Made by a program: the position numbers and the translations under genes. A DNA stretch of 64,000 nucleotides. Origin: Pseudarthrobacter sp. NamE2 (GTDB lineage: Bacteria; Actinomycetota; Actinomycetes; Actinomycetales; Micrococcaceae). Below the pieces are notes generated by a model. The model made no database searches and was not told where the DNA came from. It saw only the letters and a list, made by a program, of their open reading frames with translations. The stretch is taken from assembly GCF_005796205.1 (NCBI RefSeq), contig NZ_VAHN01000003.1, forward strand, positions 62,001 to 126,000, read 5' to 3'. Positions 20,134 through 28,218 of the stretch are shown here, piece after piece; within the stretch, counting starts at the first letter, position 1; each line of letters opens with the position of its first letter.

Positions 20134-22764
20134 CTACACCTCGTTTTCGTTGCCGGACCGGACTGAGATGGACGTGCCGAGGAGGACCTTGCCCTTTTCC
20201 TCCGGGGTGGCCGGCCGCATTTGGCCGCGCTCGTCCGGGACGAAGGTGATGGAGTCGTCCTTCTGGTCCGGGGCGTTGACGAAGGAACGGAAGCGGCGGA
20301 GGCGCTCCGGGTCCTTGAGGGTGTCCGCCCACTCGTCGATGTACGTGTCCACGTGCTTGGCCATGGCGGCCTCGAGGTCCGCGGCGATGCCCAGGGTGTC
20401 CTTGACCACCACATCCTCGACGTGCTTGATGCCGCCGTCAAGCTCTTCCTGCCACCGGGCCGTGCGCTGCAGGCGGTCGGCAGTGCGGATGTAGTACATG
20501 AAGTAGCGGTCGATGTATTTGACCAGCGTCTCGTCATCAAGGTCCTTCGCGAGCAGTTGGGCGTGCGCCGGGGTGGCGCCGCCGTTCCCGCCGACGTACA
20601 GGTTCCAGCCGTCCGCGGTGGCGATGACGCCCACGTCCTTGCCCCGCGCCTCGGCACATTCCCGGGCGCAGCCGGAAACGCCCATCTTCAGCTTGTGCGG
20701 GCTGCGGAGGCCGCGGTAGCGCAGTTCCAGCTTGATGGCCATGGCCACGGAGTCCTGGACGCCGAACCGGCACCAGGTTGATCCGACGCAGGACTTTACG
20801 GTGCGCAGGCTCTTGCCGTAGGCCTGCCCGGACTCGAAGCCGGCGTCAACGAGTTCCTTCCAGATTTCGGGAAGCTGCTCCAGCCGGGCACCGAACATGT
20901 CGATCCGCTGGCCGCCGGTGATCTTGGTGTACAGGTTGTACTTCTCCGCCACGGCGGCGATGACGCCGAGCTTCCTGGGCGTGATCTCGCCGCCGGCGAT
21001 GCGCGGCACCACCGAGTACGTGCCGTCCTTCTGCATGTTCGCCAGCGCACGGTCATTGGTGTCCTGCAGCGTGCCGCGGCCGGCATCCAGCACGTAGGCG
21101 CTGTTCTGGCTGGCCAGGATGTTGGCAATCGTGGGCTTGCAGATGTCGCAGCCCGCGCCGGTGCCGTACTTCGCCAGGATCTCTTCGAACGAGGTGAGTT
21201 CCAGGACGCGGATGGCGTCGAACAGTTCCTGGCGGGACAGTTCGAAGTGCTCGCACAGGGCCCTGGAAACCTCGACGCCGGACTTGGTGAGTTCGGTTTC
21301 CAGCAATTTCTTGAGCATGGGCACGCAGGAACCGCACTGCGTGCCGGCACGGGTGCAGCCCTTCAGTTCGCCGAGCTCCTGGACCGGGGCGTTGCCCTCG
21401 CAGGCACCGCAGCCGTTGATGGCGTCGCGGATGCTTCCGGCGGTGACGTTGTTGCAGGAGCACAGGGTGGCGTCGTCGGGAAGTTCGGTTTCGGGTGCGT
21501 CCCCGCCGCCCGCGGCGCTGAGAAACGCGCCGGGTTCGGCGGGCAGTTCGCGGCCAAGGAGCGGGCGCAGGCTCATGTACGGTGAGGCGTCGCCCACGAA
21601 AATGCCGCCGAGCAGGGTCTTGGCGTCGTCGGTGGTGACGATTTTCTGGTAGACGCCGCGGGCGGGGTCGGCGTAGACGATTTCGAGGGCGTGCTCGGTC
21701 TTGGCGAAGGCGTCACCGAAGCTGGCCACGTCCACGCCGGAAAGCTTCAGCTTGGTGGCGGTGTCAAAGCCGGGGAACGTGGCGTCTCCACCGTGCAGCC
21801 GGTCGGCCACAATCTCGGCCATGGTGTTGGCAGGAGCCACCAGGCCAAGGCACATGCCGCCGAAGTTGGCTACTTCGCCGATGGCCCAGATCCCCGGGAC
21901 CTCTGTGGCGCAGTAGTCGTTGATGACCACGCCGCCGCGGGGGCCCAGGCTGAACACCTGTTCCTCCCCCTCGGCGGCGCGGAAGAGTTCATCACGGGGC
22001 CGCACGCCGATGGCCACGATCACGATGTCCGCCGGAATGATGCGCTCATCGGCCATCAGCACACCGGTGACCTGGCCGTCGTCGTCCGTCAAAATCTCGG
22101 ACGGGAAGACGCCGCCGTGCACCTCGAAGCCTTTCGCCTCGATCAGGCGGCCCAGGGCCTGGCCTGCACCCTCGTCAAGTTGCGTGTTCATCAGCCAGGG
22201 GGCCCCGTTGATAACGATGGGGGTGGCGCCCAGCTGCTCGGTGCCGGCCGCCGATTCGAGGCCCAGAAGGCCGCCGCCGATGGTGACGGCATTGATTTTG
22301 CGGCCAAGCTTTCCGGTGAGGTCGGCAATGGCCTTGTTGATGGCCCAGACGTCCTCAAGGGTCCGGTAGACGTGGGCATGCTCAGCACCGGGGAGCGGCA
22401 GGCGCATGGCATCGGAGCCGGTGGCCACCACCAGTTCGTCGTAGGGGTAGCTGTTGCCGGCGGCGGTTTCCACCGTCTTCGCTTCGGCGTTGATCCTGAC
22501 CACGCGCTCGCCGGTCTTCAGGGTCAGCGCTTCGTGGTCCCACATGGAGGCGGACCCGAGGGTCAGGTCAACGCCGGTGTCGGTGAGGGCCTTGGAGAGG
22601 GCAACGCGGTCGTAGGGGAAATGCACTTCCTCGGTGAGGACCGTGACATGCCAGCCATCGAGGCCGCGGGCATGCATGGCGTCCGCAAAACGGTGGGCCG
22701 CGGGGCCGCCGCCGGCGACGACGATGCGGCGCGGAGTCCCGGTGTTTGAAGTCTGTTCGGTCAC
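20134..22764 (-). CDS. nirB: Nitrite reductase (NAD(P)H) large subunit
   Basis: This 876-residue enzyme reduces nitrite to ammonium. The order is: FAD/NAD module (IVVAGGGPAAHRFADAM; GGGLLGLE; PGIWAIGEVANFGG); BFD-type [2Fe-2S] region (LCSCNNVTAG, CTRAGTQCGSC); a second Cys pair (CDICKP); nitrite/sulfite reductase ferredoxin-like domain; and siroheme/[4Fe-4S] ligands SCVGSTWCRFG and GVSGCARECAEARGKDVG. Full length. It heads nirB-cobA-nnaR under a GlnR-like promoter at 22827-22880. Unusually, nirD is not downstream but divergent. Confidence 0.97.
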   Translation of the reverse strand: MTEQTSNTGTPRRIVVAGGGPAAHRFADAMHARGLDGWHVTVLTEEVHFPYDRVALSKALTDTGVDLTLGSASMWDHEALTLKTGERVVRINAEAKTVETAAGNSYPYDELVVATGSDAMRLPLPGAEHAHVYRTLEDVWAINKAIADLTGKLGRKINAVTIGGGLLGLESAAGTEQLGATPIVINGAPWLMNTQLDEGAGQALGRLIEAKGFEVHGGVFPSEILTDDDGQVTGVLMADERIIPADIVIVAIGVRPRDELFRAAEGEEQVFSLGPRGGVVINDYCATEVPGIWAIGEVANFGGMCLGLVAPANTMAEIVADRLHGGDATFPGFDTATKLKLSGVDVASFGDAFAKTEHALEIVYADPARGVYQKIVTTDDAKTLLGGIFVGDASPYMSLRPLLGRELPAEPGAFLSAAGGGDAPETELPDDATLCSCNNVTAGSIRDAINGCGACEGNAPVQELGELKGCTRAGTQCGSCVPMLKKLLETELTKSGVEVSRALCEHFELSRQELFDAIRVLELTSFEEILAKYGTGAGCDICKPTIANILASQNSAYVLDAGRGTLQDTNDRALANMQKDGTYSVVPRIAGGEITPRKLGVIAAVAEKYNLYTKITGGQRIDMFGARLEQLPEIWKELVDAGFESGQAYGKSLRTVKSCVGSTWCRFGVQDSVAMAIKLELRYRGLRSPHKLKMGVSGCARECAEARGKDVGVIATADGWNLYVGGNGGATPAHAQLLAKDLDDETLVKYIDRYFMYYIRTADRLQRTARWQEELDGGIKHVEDVVVKDTLGIAADLEAAMAKHVDTYIDEWADTLKDPERLRRFRSFVNAPDQKDDSITFVPDERGQMRPATPEEKGKVLLGTSISVRSGNENEV

Positions 22765-22826
22765 GATGGGCCTTTCGCATGGGCCGCAGGCAGTAATGCG
22801 CGGCCTTCACTGACGAGTGTCCAACC

Positions 22827-22880
22827 AGACTAGGGAGAGGCAGTTTCGCTTCAGTTTCCCGATTGTTTCGCCGACTTAAC
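22827..22880 (-). promoter_or_regulatory. GlnR-like promoter of nirB
   Basis: On the minus strand four half-sites, GTTAA-n6-GAAAC-n6-GAAAC-n6-GAAAC, occupy 22880 down to 22843 (38 bp, 11-bp period). They are followed by exactly 10 nt and a -10 TAGTCT at 22827-22832. The array ends 79 nt upstream of the nirB start. GAAAC and GTnAC are the known actinobacterial GlnR half-site types; no -35 hexamer is visible, which suits an activator-dependent promoter. Confidence 0.75.
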
Positions 22881-22920
22881 TTCTGCATCACGAACGCATT
22901 TCCAGCCGCGTTAGGTCTCT

Positions 22921-22974
22921 TTTACGCGCCGGACACATGCGCTGCATCCTCCCGAAACACCCCGGTCCTAGCGT
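22921..22974 (+). promoter_or_regulatory. GlnR-like promoter of nirD
   Basis: On the plus strand TTTAC-n6-GACAC-n6-TGCAT-n6-GAAAC (22921-22958, 38 bp) is followed by exactly 10 nt and a -10 TAGCGT at 22969-22974. The predicted transcript start near 22981 gives a leader of about 65 nt. The design mirrors the divergent nirB promoter 40 bp away. Confidence 0.68.
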
Positions 22975-23045
22975 GGAACACGGCCGCATCGCCAGCAGTC
23001 CGGATGACAAGCACAGGACAACAAACACAGGGAAAGGAGCCGGAC

Positions 23046-23408
23046 ATGACGGCAACACTGGAACTTGGGGCACTCGACACCGCCACCACCGGATGGCACC
23101 GCGTCTGCCCGGTGGACGACCTGGAACTTTCCTGGGGCGAGGCTGCCCTTGTGGCCGGCCGCCAGATCGCGCTTTTCCGCACCGGTCCCAGCGAGGTGTT
23201 CGCCGTGGCCCACGAGGACCCGGCCACCGGCGCCCACGTCATGGCCCGCGGCATCCTGGGTTCGAAGGGATCCCGCCCCACGATTGCTTCGCCGCTGCAC
23301 AAAGAGGTCTACGACCTGGAGACAGGGGAGTGCTTCAGCACTCCGGGCCTCGAAATCCAGGCTTTCGGTACCCGGGTTGTGGACGGTTATGTCGAGGTTG
23401 AGCTGTAG
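23046..23408 (+). CDS. nirD: Nitrite reductase (NAD(P)H) small subunit
   Basis: This 120-residue NirD protein has a Rieske-type beta fold (WHRVCPVDDLELSWGEAALVAGRQIALFRT; SPLHKEVYDLETGECFSTPG; VVDGYVEVEL). As in other NirD proteins the Rieske Cys/His ligands are absent, so it is structural rather than a redox carrier. ATG 23046 has AAAGGAG 9 nt upstream. It is transcribed away from nirB, with 281 bp between the starts, and has its own GlnR-like promoter. Confidence 0.93.
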   Translation: MTATLELGALDTATTGWHRVCPVDDLELSWGEAALVAGRQIALFRTGPSEVFAVAHEDPATGAHVMARGILGSKGSRPTIASPLHKEVYDLETGECFSTPGLEIQAFGTRVVDGYVEVEL

Positions 23409-23435
23409 CGGCAACAACCATGCAAAGCAGGAAGC

Positions 23436-23457
23436 AGGGGCGCCGGCAGGCGCCCCT
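23436..23457. terminator. Bidirectional terminator between nirD and the phosphomutase gene
   Basis: A perfect 9-bp stem, AGGGGCGCC with GGCGCCCCT, has a 4-nt loop. It lies between two convergent stops (23408 and 23467) and is followed by TTCTT. Confidence 0.8.
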
Positions 23458-23466
23458 TCTTCGCTG

Positions 23467-25215
23467 TTAAAGTCCCAGCGCCTCGCTGACATCCTTGAGC
23501 ACCTCGTCCAGTGAAGCCCGCGCCGCCAGCCGTGCAGCAGGCAGTTCCGCTGCGGAGGCGGCGTGGTGGATGACTTCGAGGTAGCACTTGAGCTTCGGCT
23601 CGGTGCCGCTTGGCCGGATGATTACCCGCGTGAGGTCCCGGGTCACGTACAGGAGTCCGTCGGTGGGCGGCAGCTGGTCGGTGCCTTCGGCCAGGTCCGT
23701 GAAAACTTCGACGGCGGAGGACCCGAAGGATTCCGGCGGCGAAACCCGCAGCCGGTTCATCATGGCGTCCAGCAGTCCCAGGTCCGCCACCCTGATGCTC
23801 AGCTGGTCGCTGGCGTGCAGGCCGTGCTTCAGGTAGAGCTCGTCCAAAGTGTCGAAAATGGTTTTGCCGTCGGCCTTGGCTGCTGCCGCCAGCTCAGCAA
23901 TGAGGACGGCAGCAGAAATGCCGTCCTTGTCCTTCACCAGGTCCGGCGCAACGCAGTAGCCCAGCGCCTCCTCGTATCCGTACAGCAGCCCGGGCACCCG
24001 CGAAATCCACTTGAACCCGGTGAGGGTCTCCTCATGCTCATAGCCGGCCTCCGCGGCGATCCGGGCCAGCAACCGCGACGACACAATGGAGTTGGCGAAC
24101 ACCCCGTGGGCGCCGTCAGCACCGCCGCCGGCGGCAGCCGCCAGGCGGGCAGCAATATGCGCACCCAGCAGCGCGCCCACCTCGTCGCCCCGCAGCATCC
24201 GCCAGGCGCCGGAATCCGGATCCTTTGCGGCAACCGCTGCACGGTCGGCGTCGGGGTCGTTGGCGATCACGATGTCGGCGTCAAGCCGGGAGGCGGTTTC
24301 CAGGGCGAGGTCCAGGGCGCCCGGCTCCTCCGGATTGGGGAAGCTCACAGTGGGGAAATCCGGGTCCGGCTTCGCCTGTTCGGCCACCAGGGTGACGTCC
24401 ACGAAGCCGGCAGCCCTGAGCACGGCCAGCGCCGTTTCACCACCCACCCCGTGCATGGGGGTAAGGACGATGCGCAGGTCGCGTGCCGGGAAATAATCGC
24501 TGTGGACAAGCCCCGCCACGGCACGCTGGTACTCCCCGACGATGGAGTCCTCAAGGACCGTCCAGCCCTCCTGGGCGAGCGCGATGGATTCCAGGGAACC
24601 CACGGCGTTGATCCGGGCCGCGATTTCGGCGTCGTACGGGGTGACGATCTGGGCGCCGTTGCCGCTCTCCGGGACGGCGTGCCGGCCCAGGTACACCTTG
24701 TAGCCGTTGTCCTGCCGAGGGTTGTGGCTGGCAGTGACCATCACGCCGCCGTCGCACTCCAACGCCCGGACAGCGTACGCCAGCAGGGGTGTGGGCAGGG
24801 CTGCCGGCATCAGGAACGTTTCGATGCCCGCGGCAGTGAAGATGGCCGCGGTCTCGGCCGCGAACACGTCAGAGTTGTAACGGGCGTCATAACCGACGAC
24901 GGCGCGCGGCCGGGTTCCGGGGGATACCGTGCCAACCGTGTCCAGCAGGAAAGCGGCCAGCCCGGCGGCGGCACGCCGTACCACCGCCCGGTTCATCCGG
25001 TTCGGGCCGGGGCCCAGCGCCGCCCGCAGCCCGGCGGTGCCGAACTGCAGGGCGCCGCGGAAGCTGTCAACAAGTTCCTGCCGGGCTGCCGGGTCACCGT
25101 CCTCTACCAGCCTGATGAGCTCGAGGAGGGATGCCGCCGTTGCGGGATCCGGATCGTGGGAGGCCCAGGCGCGGGCTTCGTCGAGCAGGCGGAAATCGGC
25201 ATCGGCGGACGTCAT
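23467..25215 (-). CDS. Phosphoglucomutase/phosphomannomutase family protein
   Basis: This protein of about 582 residues belongs to the alpha-D-phosphohexomutase superfamily. It has a sugar-phosphate leader (FGTAGLRAALGPGPNRMN), the phosphoserine loop VMVTASHNPRQDNGYKVY, the metal loop ANDPDADR, the sugar-binding loop GYEEALGYCV, and a C-terminal phosphate-binding RPSGTEPKLKCY. Homologues beside purine nucleoside phosphorylase (pmmB in mycobacteria) may act on ribose-, glucose- or mannose-phosphates; the substrate is not certain. ATG 25215 is used; an in-frame GTG lies at 25224. Confidence 0.9.
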   Translation of the reverse strand: MTSADADFRLLDEARAWASHDPDPATAASLLELIRLVEDGDPAARQELVDSFRGALQFGTAGLRAALGPGPNRMNRAVVRRAAAGLAAFLLDTVGTVSPGTRPRAVVGYDARYNSDVFAAETAAIFTAAGIETFLMPAALPTPLLAYAVRALECDGGVMVTASHNPRQDNGYKVYLGRHAVPESGNGAQIVTPYDAEIAARINAVGSLESIALAQEGWTVLEDSIVGEYQRAVAGLVHSDYFPARDLRIVLTPMHGVGGETALAVLRAAGFVDVTLVAEQAKPDPDFPTVSFPNPEEPGALDLALETASRLDADIVIANDPDADRAAVAAKDPDSGAWRMLRGDEVGALLGAHIAARLAAAAGGGADGAHGVFANSIVSSRLLARIAAEAGYEHEETLTGFKWISRVPGLLYGYEEALGYCVAPDLVKDKDGISAAVLIAELAAAAKADGKTIFDTLDELYLKHGLHASDQLSIRVADLGLLDAMMNRLRVSPPESFGSSAVEVFTDLAEGTDQLPPTDGLLYVTRDLTRVIIRPSGTEPKLKCYLEVIHHAASAAELPAARLAARASLDEVLKDVSEALGL

Positions 25216-25274
25216 GGGCACCACGCTATCGTCATTGTCCCTTCAGTTCCTCCCCATCCGCGCCGAAGCAGTGC

Positions 25275-26093
25275 CTACAGTTTGGCGATGATGTCGGCCA
25301 GGAGCCGGGAAATCCGCGGGCCCGCTGCCTGCCCCGCCTCGATGACTTCCTGGTGGCTGAGCGGAACCGGACTGATGCCCGCGGCGAGGTTGGTGACCAG
25401 GGAGATGCCGAACACCTCCATGCCGGCGTGCCGCCCTGCAATGGCCTCCAGCGCCGTCGACATGCCCACCAGGTCCGCCCCGATCCGCTTGGCATACTGC
25501 ACCTCGGCCGGGGTCTCGTAGTGCGGCCCGGTGAACTGTGCGTAGACGCCCTCGCCGAGGGTCGGGTCCACTTCCCGGGCCAGGCCGCGGATGCGGGACG
25601 AGTACAGATCCGTCAGGTCAACGAACGTTGCGCCCTCAAGGGGTGAGGCCGCGGTGAGGTTGATGTGATCTTTGATGAGGACCGGGGTGCCCGGAGCCCA
25701 GTTGTCGTTGAGTCCGCCGCAGCCGTTGGTGAGGACCAGCGTGGTGCAGCCGGCGGCGGCCGCGGCGCGGATGCCGTGCACCACAGCGCGGACGCCCTTG
25801 CCTTCGTAGTAGTGCGTCCGGGCACCCAGGACCAGGGCGCGCTTGCCGTCGGCGGTGAGGACCGAACGGATGGTCCCCACGTGCCCCTCCACGGCCGGGG
25901 CGTGGAAACCGGGAACCTCCTCGGCGGAAAGGGTCGCGGTGGTTTCGCCGATGAGGTCTGCCGCAGCACCCCAGCCGGAGCCGAGCACCAGGGCAACGTC
26001 GTGGCTGTCCACTGCTGTTTCCTCGGCGATGTAGTCAGCCGCCGCGCGGGCTGCGGCGAAGGGATCCGTGTTCAGGAAGTCTGTTGTACTCAC
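25275..26093 (-). CDS. Purine nucleoside phosphorylase
   Basis: This 272-residue trimeric-type PNP converts purine (deoxy)nucleosides and phosphate to base and (deoxy)ribose-1-phosphate. Motifs are [10 protein letters not shown], the phosphate/ribose loop GFHAPAVEGHVG, LGARTHYYEG, VLTNGCGGLN, KDHINLTAASPL, YAQFTGPHYETPAE, and GADLVGMSTALEAIAGRHAGMEV. The start is GTG. It is 59 nt upstream of the phosphomutase in the same direction; together with deoC this suggests nucleoside salvage. Confidence 0.94.
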   Translation of the reverse strand: MSTTDFLNTDPFAAARAAADYIAEETAVDSHDVALVLGSGWGAAADLIGETTATLSAEEVPGFHAPAVEGHVGTIRSVLTADGKRALVLGARTHYYEGKGVRAVVHGIRAAAAAGCTTLVLTNGCGGLNDNWAPGTPVLIKDHINLTAASPLEGATFVDLTDLYSSRIRGLAREVDPTLGEGVYAQFTGPHYETPAEVQYAKRIGADLVGMSTALEAIAGRHAGMEVFGISLVTNLAAGISPVPLSHQEVIEAGQAAGPRISRLLADIIAKL

Positions 26094-26197
26094 GAGTACA
26101 AGTTATCCTGCCGCTCCTGTTGCGCCCACCACAGCCTGCCTCGCAGGGTGCATGGATTCTTGGTGCTGCGGCGGGGGATGGGCGAGAATGATGAATT

Positions 26198-27613
26198 GTG
26201 ACTACGCATCCAGATTTCAGCGCACCCCGGATCGCAATCCTTGGCGGCGGCCCGGGCGGGTACGAAGCCGCCATGGTGGCCGCCTCACTGGGGGCGCAGG
26301 TCACCATCGTTGAACGGGCCGGCCTGGGCGGATCCGCCGTACTCACCGATGTGGTGCCCTCCAAGACGCTCATCGCCACGGCCGACCTGATGACCCGGGT
26401 TGCCGAGGCAGGCGAGCTGGGAGTGAAGTTCGACGTCGACGGCGGCGACTTCGTGCCGGTGATGCGCGCGGACCTCAAGCACATCAACGACCGCCTGCTG
26501 AACCTGGCGCGCAGCCAGTCGAGGGACATCCACGACGGCCTGGCCGCGCAGGGCGTGCGGATCCTGACGGGTTCGGGCCGCCTGCTCGACAACCACACCA
26601 TCGAAGTCCTCACCCTGGACGGCACCGAGATCGTGGAGGCGGACACCATCCTGCTCGCCGTCGGCGCCCATCCGCGGGAGCTCCCCACGGCCCGGCCGGA
26701 CGGTGAGCGCATCCTCAACTGGACGCAGATCTACAACCTGGACGAGCTGCCCGAGGACCTGATCGTGGTGGGCTCGGGTGTCACCGGTGCCGAGTTCGCT
26801 TCCGCCTACAACGGCCTCGGCTCCAAGGTCACGCTGGTGTCCAGCCGCGACCGCGTGCTGCCCGGCTCCGACGTCGATGCCGCCGTGGTGCTGGAGGAAG
26901 TGTTCGAACGCCGCGGCGTCCGCGTCCTGTCCCGCTCGCGGGCGGAGTCCGTGGACCGCACGGAGGACGGCGTGGTGGTTACCCTCAGCGACGGCACCAA
27001 GGTCACGGGCAGCCACTGCCTGCTCTGCCTCGGCTCCATCCCCAACACCGCGGGCATTGGACTTGAGGAAGCGGGCGTCGCCCTCGGCGACAGCGGCCAT
27101 GTGAAGGTCGACGGCGTCTCCCGCACCAGTGCGCCCAACATCTACGCCGCCGGTGACTGCACCGGCGTGCTGCCGTTGGCGTCCGTCGCAGCTATGCAGG
27201 GGCGCATCGCCGTAGCCCATTTCATGGGGGATGTGGTCACCCCGCTCAAGCTGCACCAGGTGGCATCCAACATCTTCACGTCCCCGGAGATCGCAAACGT
27301 GGGCGTCTCCGAGGCGGACATCGATTCCGGCAAGTACCAGGGCGACGTGGTCAAATTGTCCCTGCGCAGCAACGCGCGGGCCAAGATGCGCAACGCCCGG
27401 GACGGGTTTGTGAAGATCTTTGCCCGCAAGGGCTCCGGAACCGTGATCGGCGGCGTTGTGGTGGGCCCCAACGCCTCGGAACTGATCTTTCCCATCTCCA
27501 TCGCGGTGAAGCAGAAGCTGCATGTGGACGACGTCGCCAGCACCTTCACCGTCTATCCGTCGCTGACAGGGTCCATTTCCGAGGCAGCCCGCCGCCTGCA
27601 CGTGCACCTGTAG
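26198..27613 (+). CDS. lpdA: LpdA-type NAD(P)H-quinone dehydrogenase, no redox disulfide
   Basis: This 471-residue flavoprotein resembles mycobacterial LpdA (Rv3303c), which reduces quinones with NAD(P)H. FAD binding is seen in IAILGGGPGGYEAAMVAA, NAD(P) binding in DLIVVGSGVTGAEFASAY, the second FAD motif in PNIYAAGDCTGVLPLASVAAMQGRIA, and the dimer domain at 340-471. The usual CxxxxC disulfide is absent: the segment reads GGSAVLTDVVPSK, with both Cys replaced, so disulfide reductase activity is excluded. The GTG start is supported by N-terminal homology; its SD is weak. It is divergent from purine nucleoside phosphorylase. Confidence 0.9.
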   Translation: MTTHPDFSAPRIAILGGGPGGYEAAMVAASLGAQVTIVERAGLGGSAVLTDVVPSKTLIATADLMTRVAEAGELGVKFDVDGGDFVPVMRADLKHINDRLLNLARSQSRDIHDGLAAQGVRILTGSGRLLDNHTIEVLTLDGTEIVEADTILLAVGAHPRELPTARPDGERILNWTQIYNLDELPEDLIVVGSGVTGAEFASAYNGLGSKVTLVSSRDRVLPGSDVDAAVVLEEVFERRGVRVLSRSRAESVDRTEDGVVVTLSDGTKVTGSHCLLCLGSIPNTAGIGLEEAGVALGDSGHVKVDGVSRTSAPNIYAAGDCTGVLPLASVAAMQGRIAVAHFMGDVVTPLKLHQVASNIFTSPEIANVGVSEADIDSGKYQGDVVKLSLRSNARAKMRNARDGFVKIFARKGSGTVIGGVVVGPNASELIFPISIAVKQKLHVDDVASTFTVYPSLTGSISEAARRLHVHL

Positions 27614-27686
27614 CTGCTGCGGGAGCGGCGCGGGCCGGAAAGTCTGGACCCCGCCGCTGCCTCCTGCATAGACTCCTTCAAGGACC

Positions 27687-27717
27687 GGCCGGAGATTCCA
27701 TCTACGAATTTCCGGCC
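27687..27717 (+). terminator. Hairpin after lpdA
   Basis: An 11-bp stem with one G-T pair (27687-27697 with 27707-27717) and a 9-nt loop lies 74 nt after the lpdA stop and 37 nt before the next start. It is probably a terminator. Confidence 0.6.
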
Positions 27718-27753
27718 GTCCCTGCTTCAAGCCGTCGACGCAAGGAGAACCCC

Positions 27754-28014
27754 ATGGAACTGCAGGACGTCAAGTGGAACGAGCAGGCGCGGGAGAAGAT
27801 CCTGGTGGACGCCGACCGGGCGCTGCAGGAGGCAGTCCGGGAAGCGGCGTCGTCCCTGTCCGGTGCTGACAAGGACGAGGTCTACAAGTTCCTGTTCGAG
27901 AAGCTGAAGCCGCAGTTCGTCGACTTCCAGCCGGGGCCCGACCTTACCCAGTACGCGGAGGCAGTTGCCGGCGGGAAGTTCACCGCGGCAGGCGACCCAG
28001 GGGCGGAAGGCTAG
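27754..28014 (+). CDS. Small conserved-looking protein, unknown function
   Basis: An 86-residue, mostly helical soluble protein (WNEQAREKILVDADRALQEAVREAASSL, then DEVYKFLFEKLKPQFVDFQPGPDL) has AAGGAGA 7 nt before ATG. No family was recognised. The next gene, a PspC protein, begins 6 nt after its stop, so the two are an operon. Confidence 0.7.
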   Translation: MELQDVKWNEQAREKILVDADRALQEAVREAASSLSGADKDEVYKFLFEKLKPQFVDFQPGPDLTQYAEAVAGGKFTAAGDPGAEG

Positions 28015-28020
28015 CGGATC

Positions 28021-28206
28021 ATGTCCATGGCACTCGTACGTCCGCGCCGGGGCAAGATGATCGGGGGCGTCTGCGCGGCGCTCGCAGCCCGGTTCGGGCT
28101 GCCCAAGTTCCTGGTGCGGCTGGCGTTCGTGATCTTTGGCCTGGTGGGCATCGGGGAGCTGGTCTACATCGCGCTGTGGATCATCATCCCCAAGGCACCG
28201 GCTTAG
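28021..28206 (+). CDS. Short PspC-domain membrane protein
   Basis: This 61-residue protein is essentially one PspC domain: RPRRGKMIGGVCAALAARFGLPKFLVRLAFVIF, then a second hydrophobic stretch GIGELVYIALWIIIPK. PspC domains occur in envelope-stress systems, but no PspA or sensor kinase is nearby. The start is ATG 28021 or 28027. Its stop is only 12 nt from the stop of the convergent reductase gene. Confidence 0.85.
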   Translation: MSMALVRPRRGKMIGGVCAALAARFGLPKFLVRLAFVIFGLVGIGELVYIALWIIIPKAPA

Positions 28207-28218
28207 CGTTTCCAGGGG

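Noticed and set aside
23046..23408. Rieske-like protein without the Fe-S ligands, taken as a broken gene
   Set aside because: NirD proteins normally lack these ligands, so the gene is intact.
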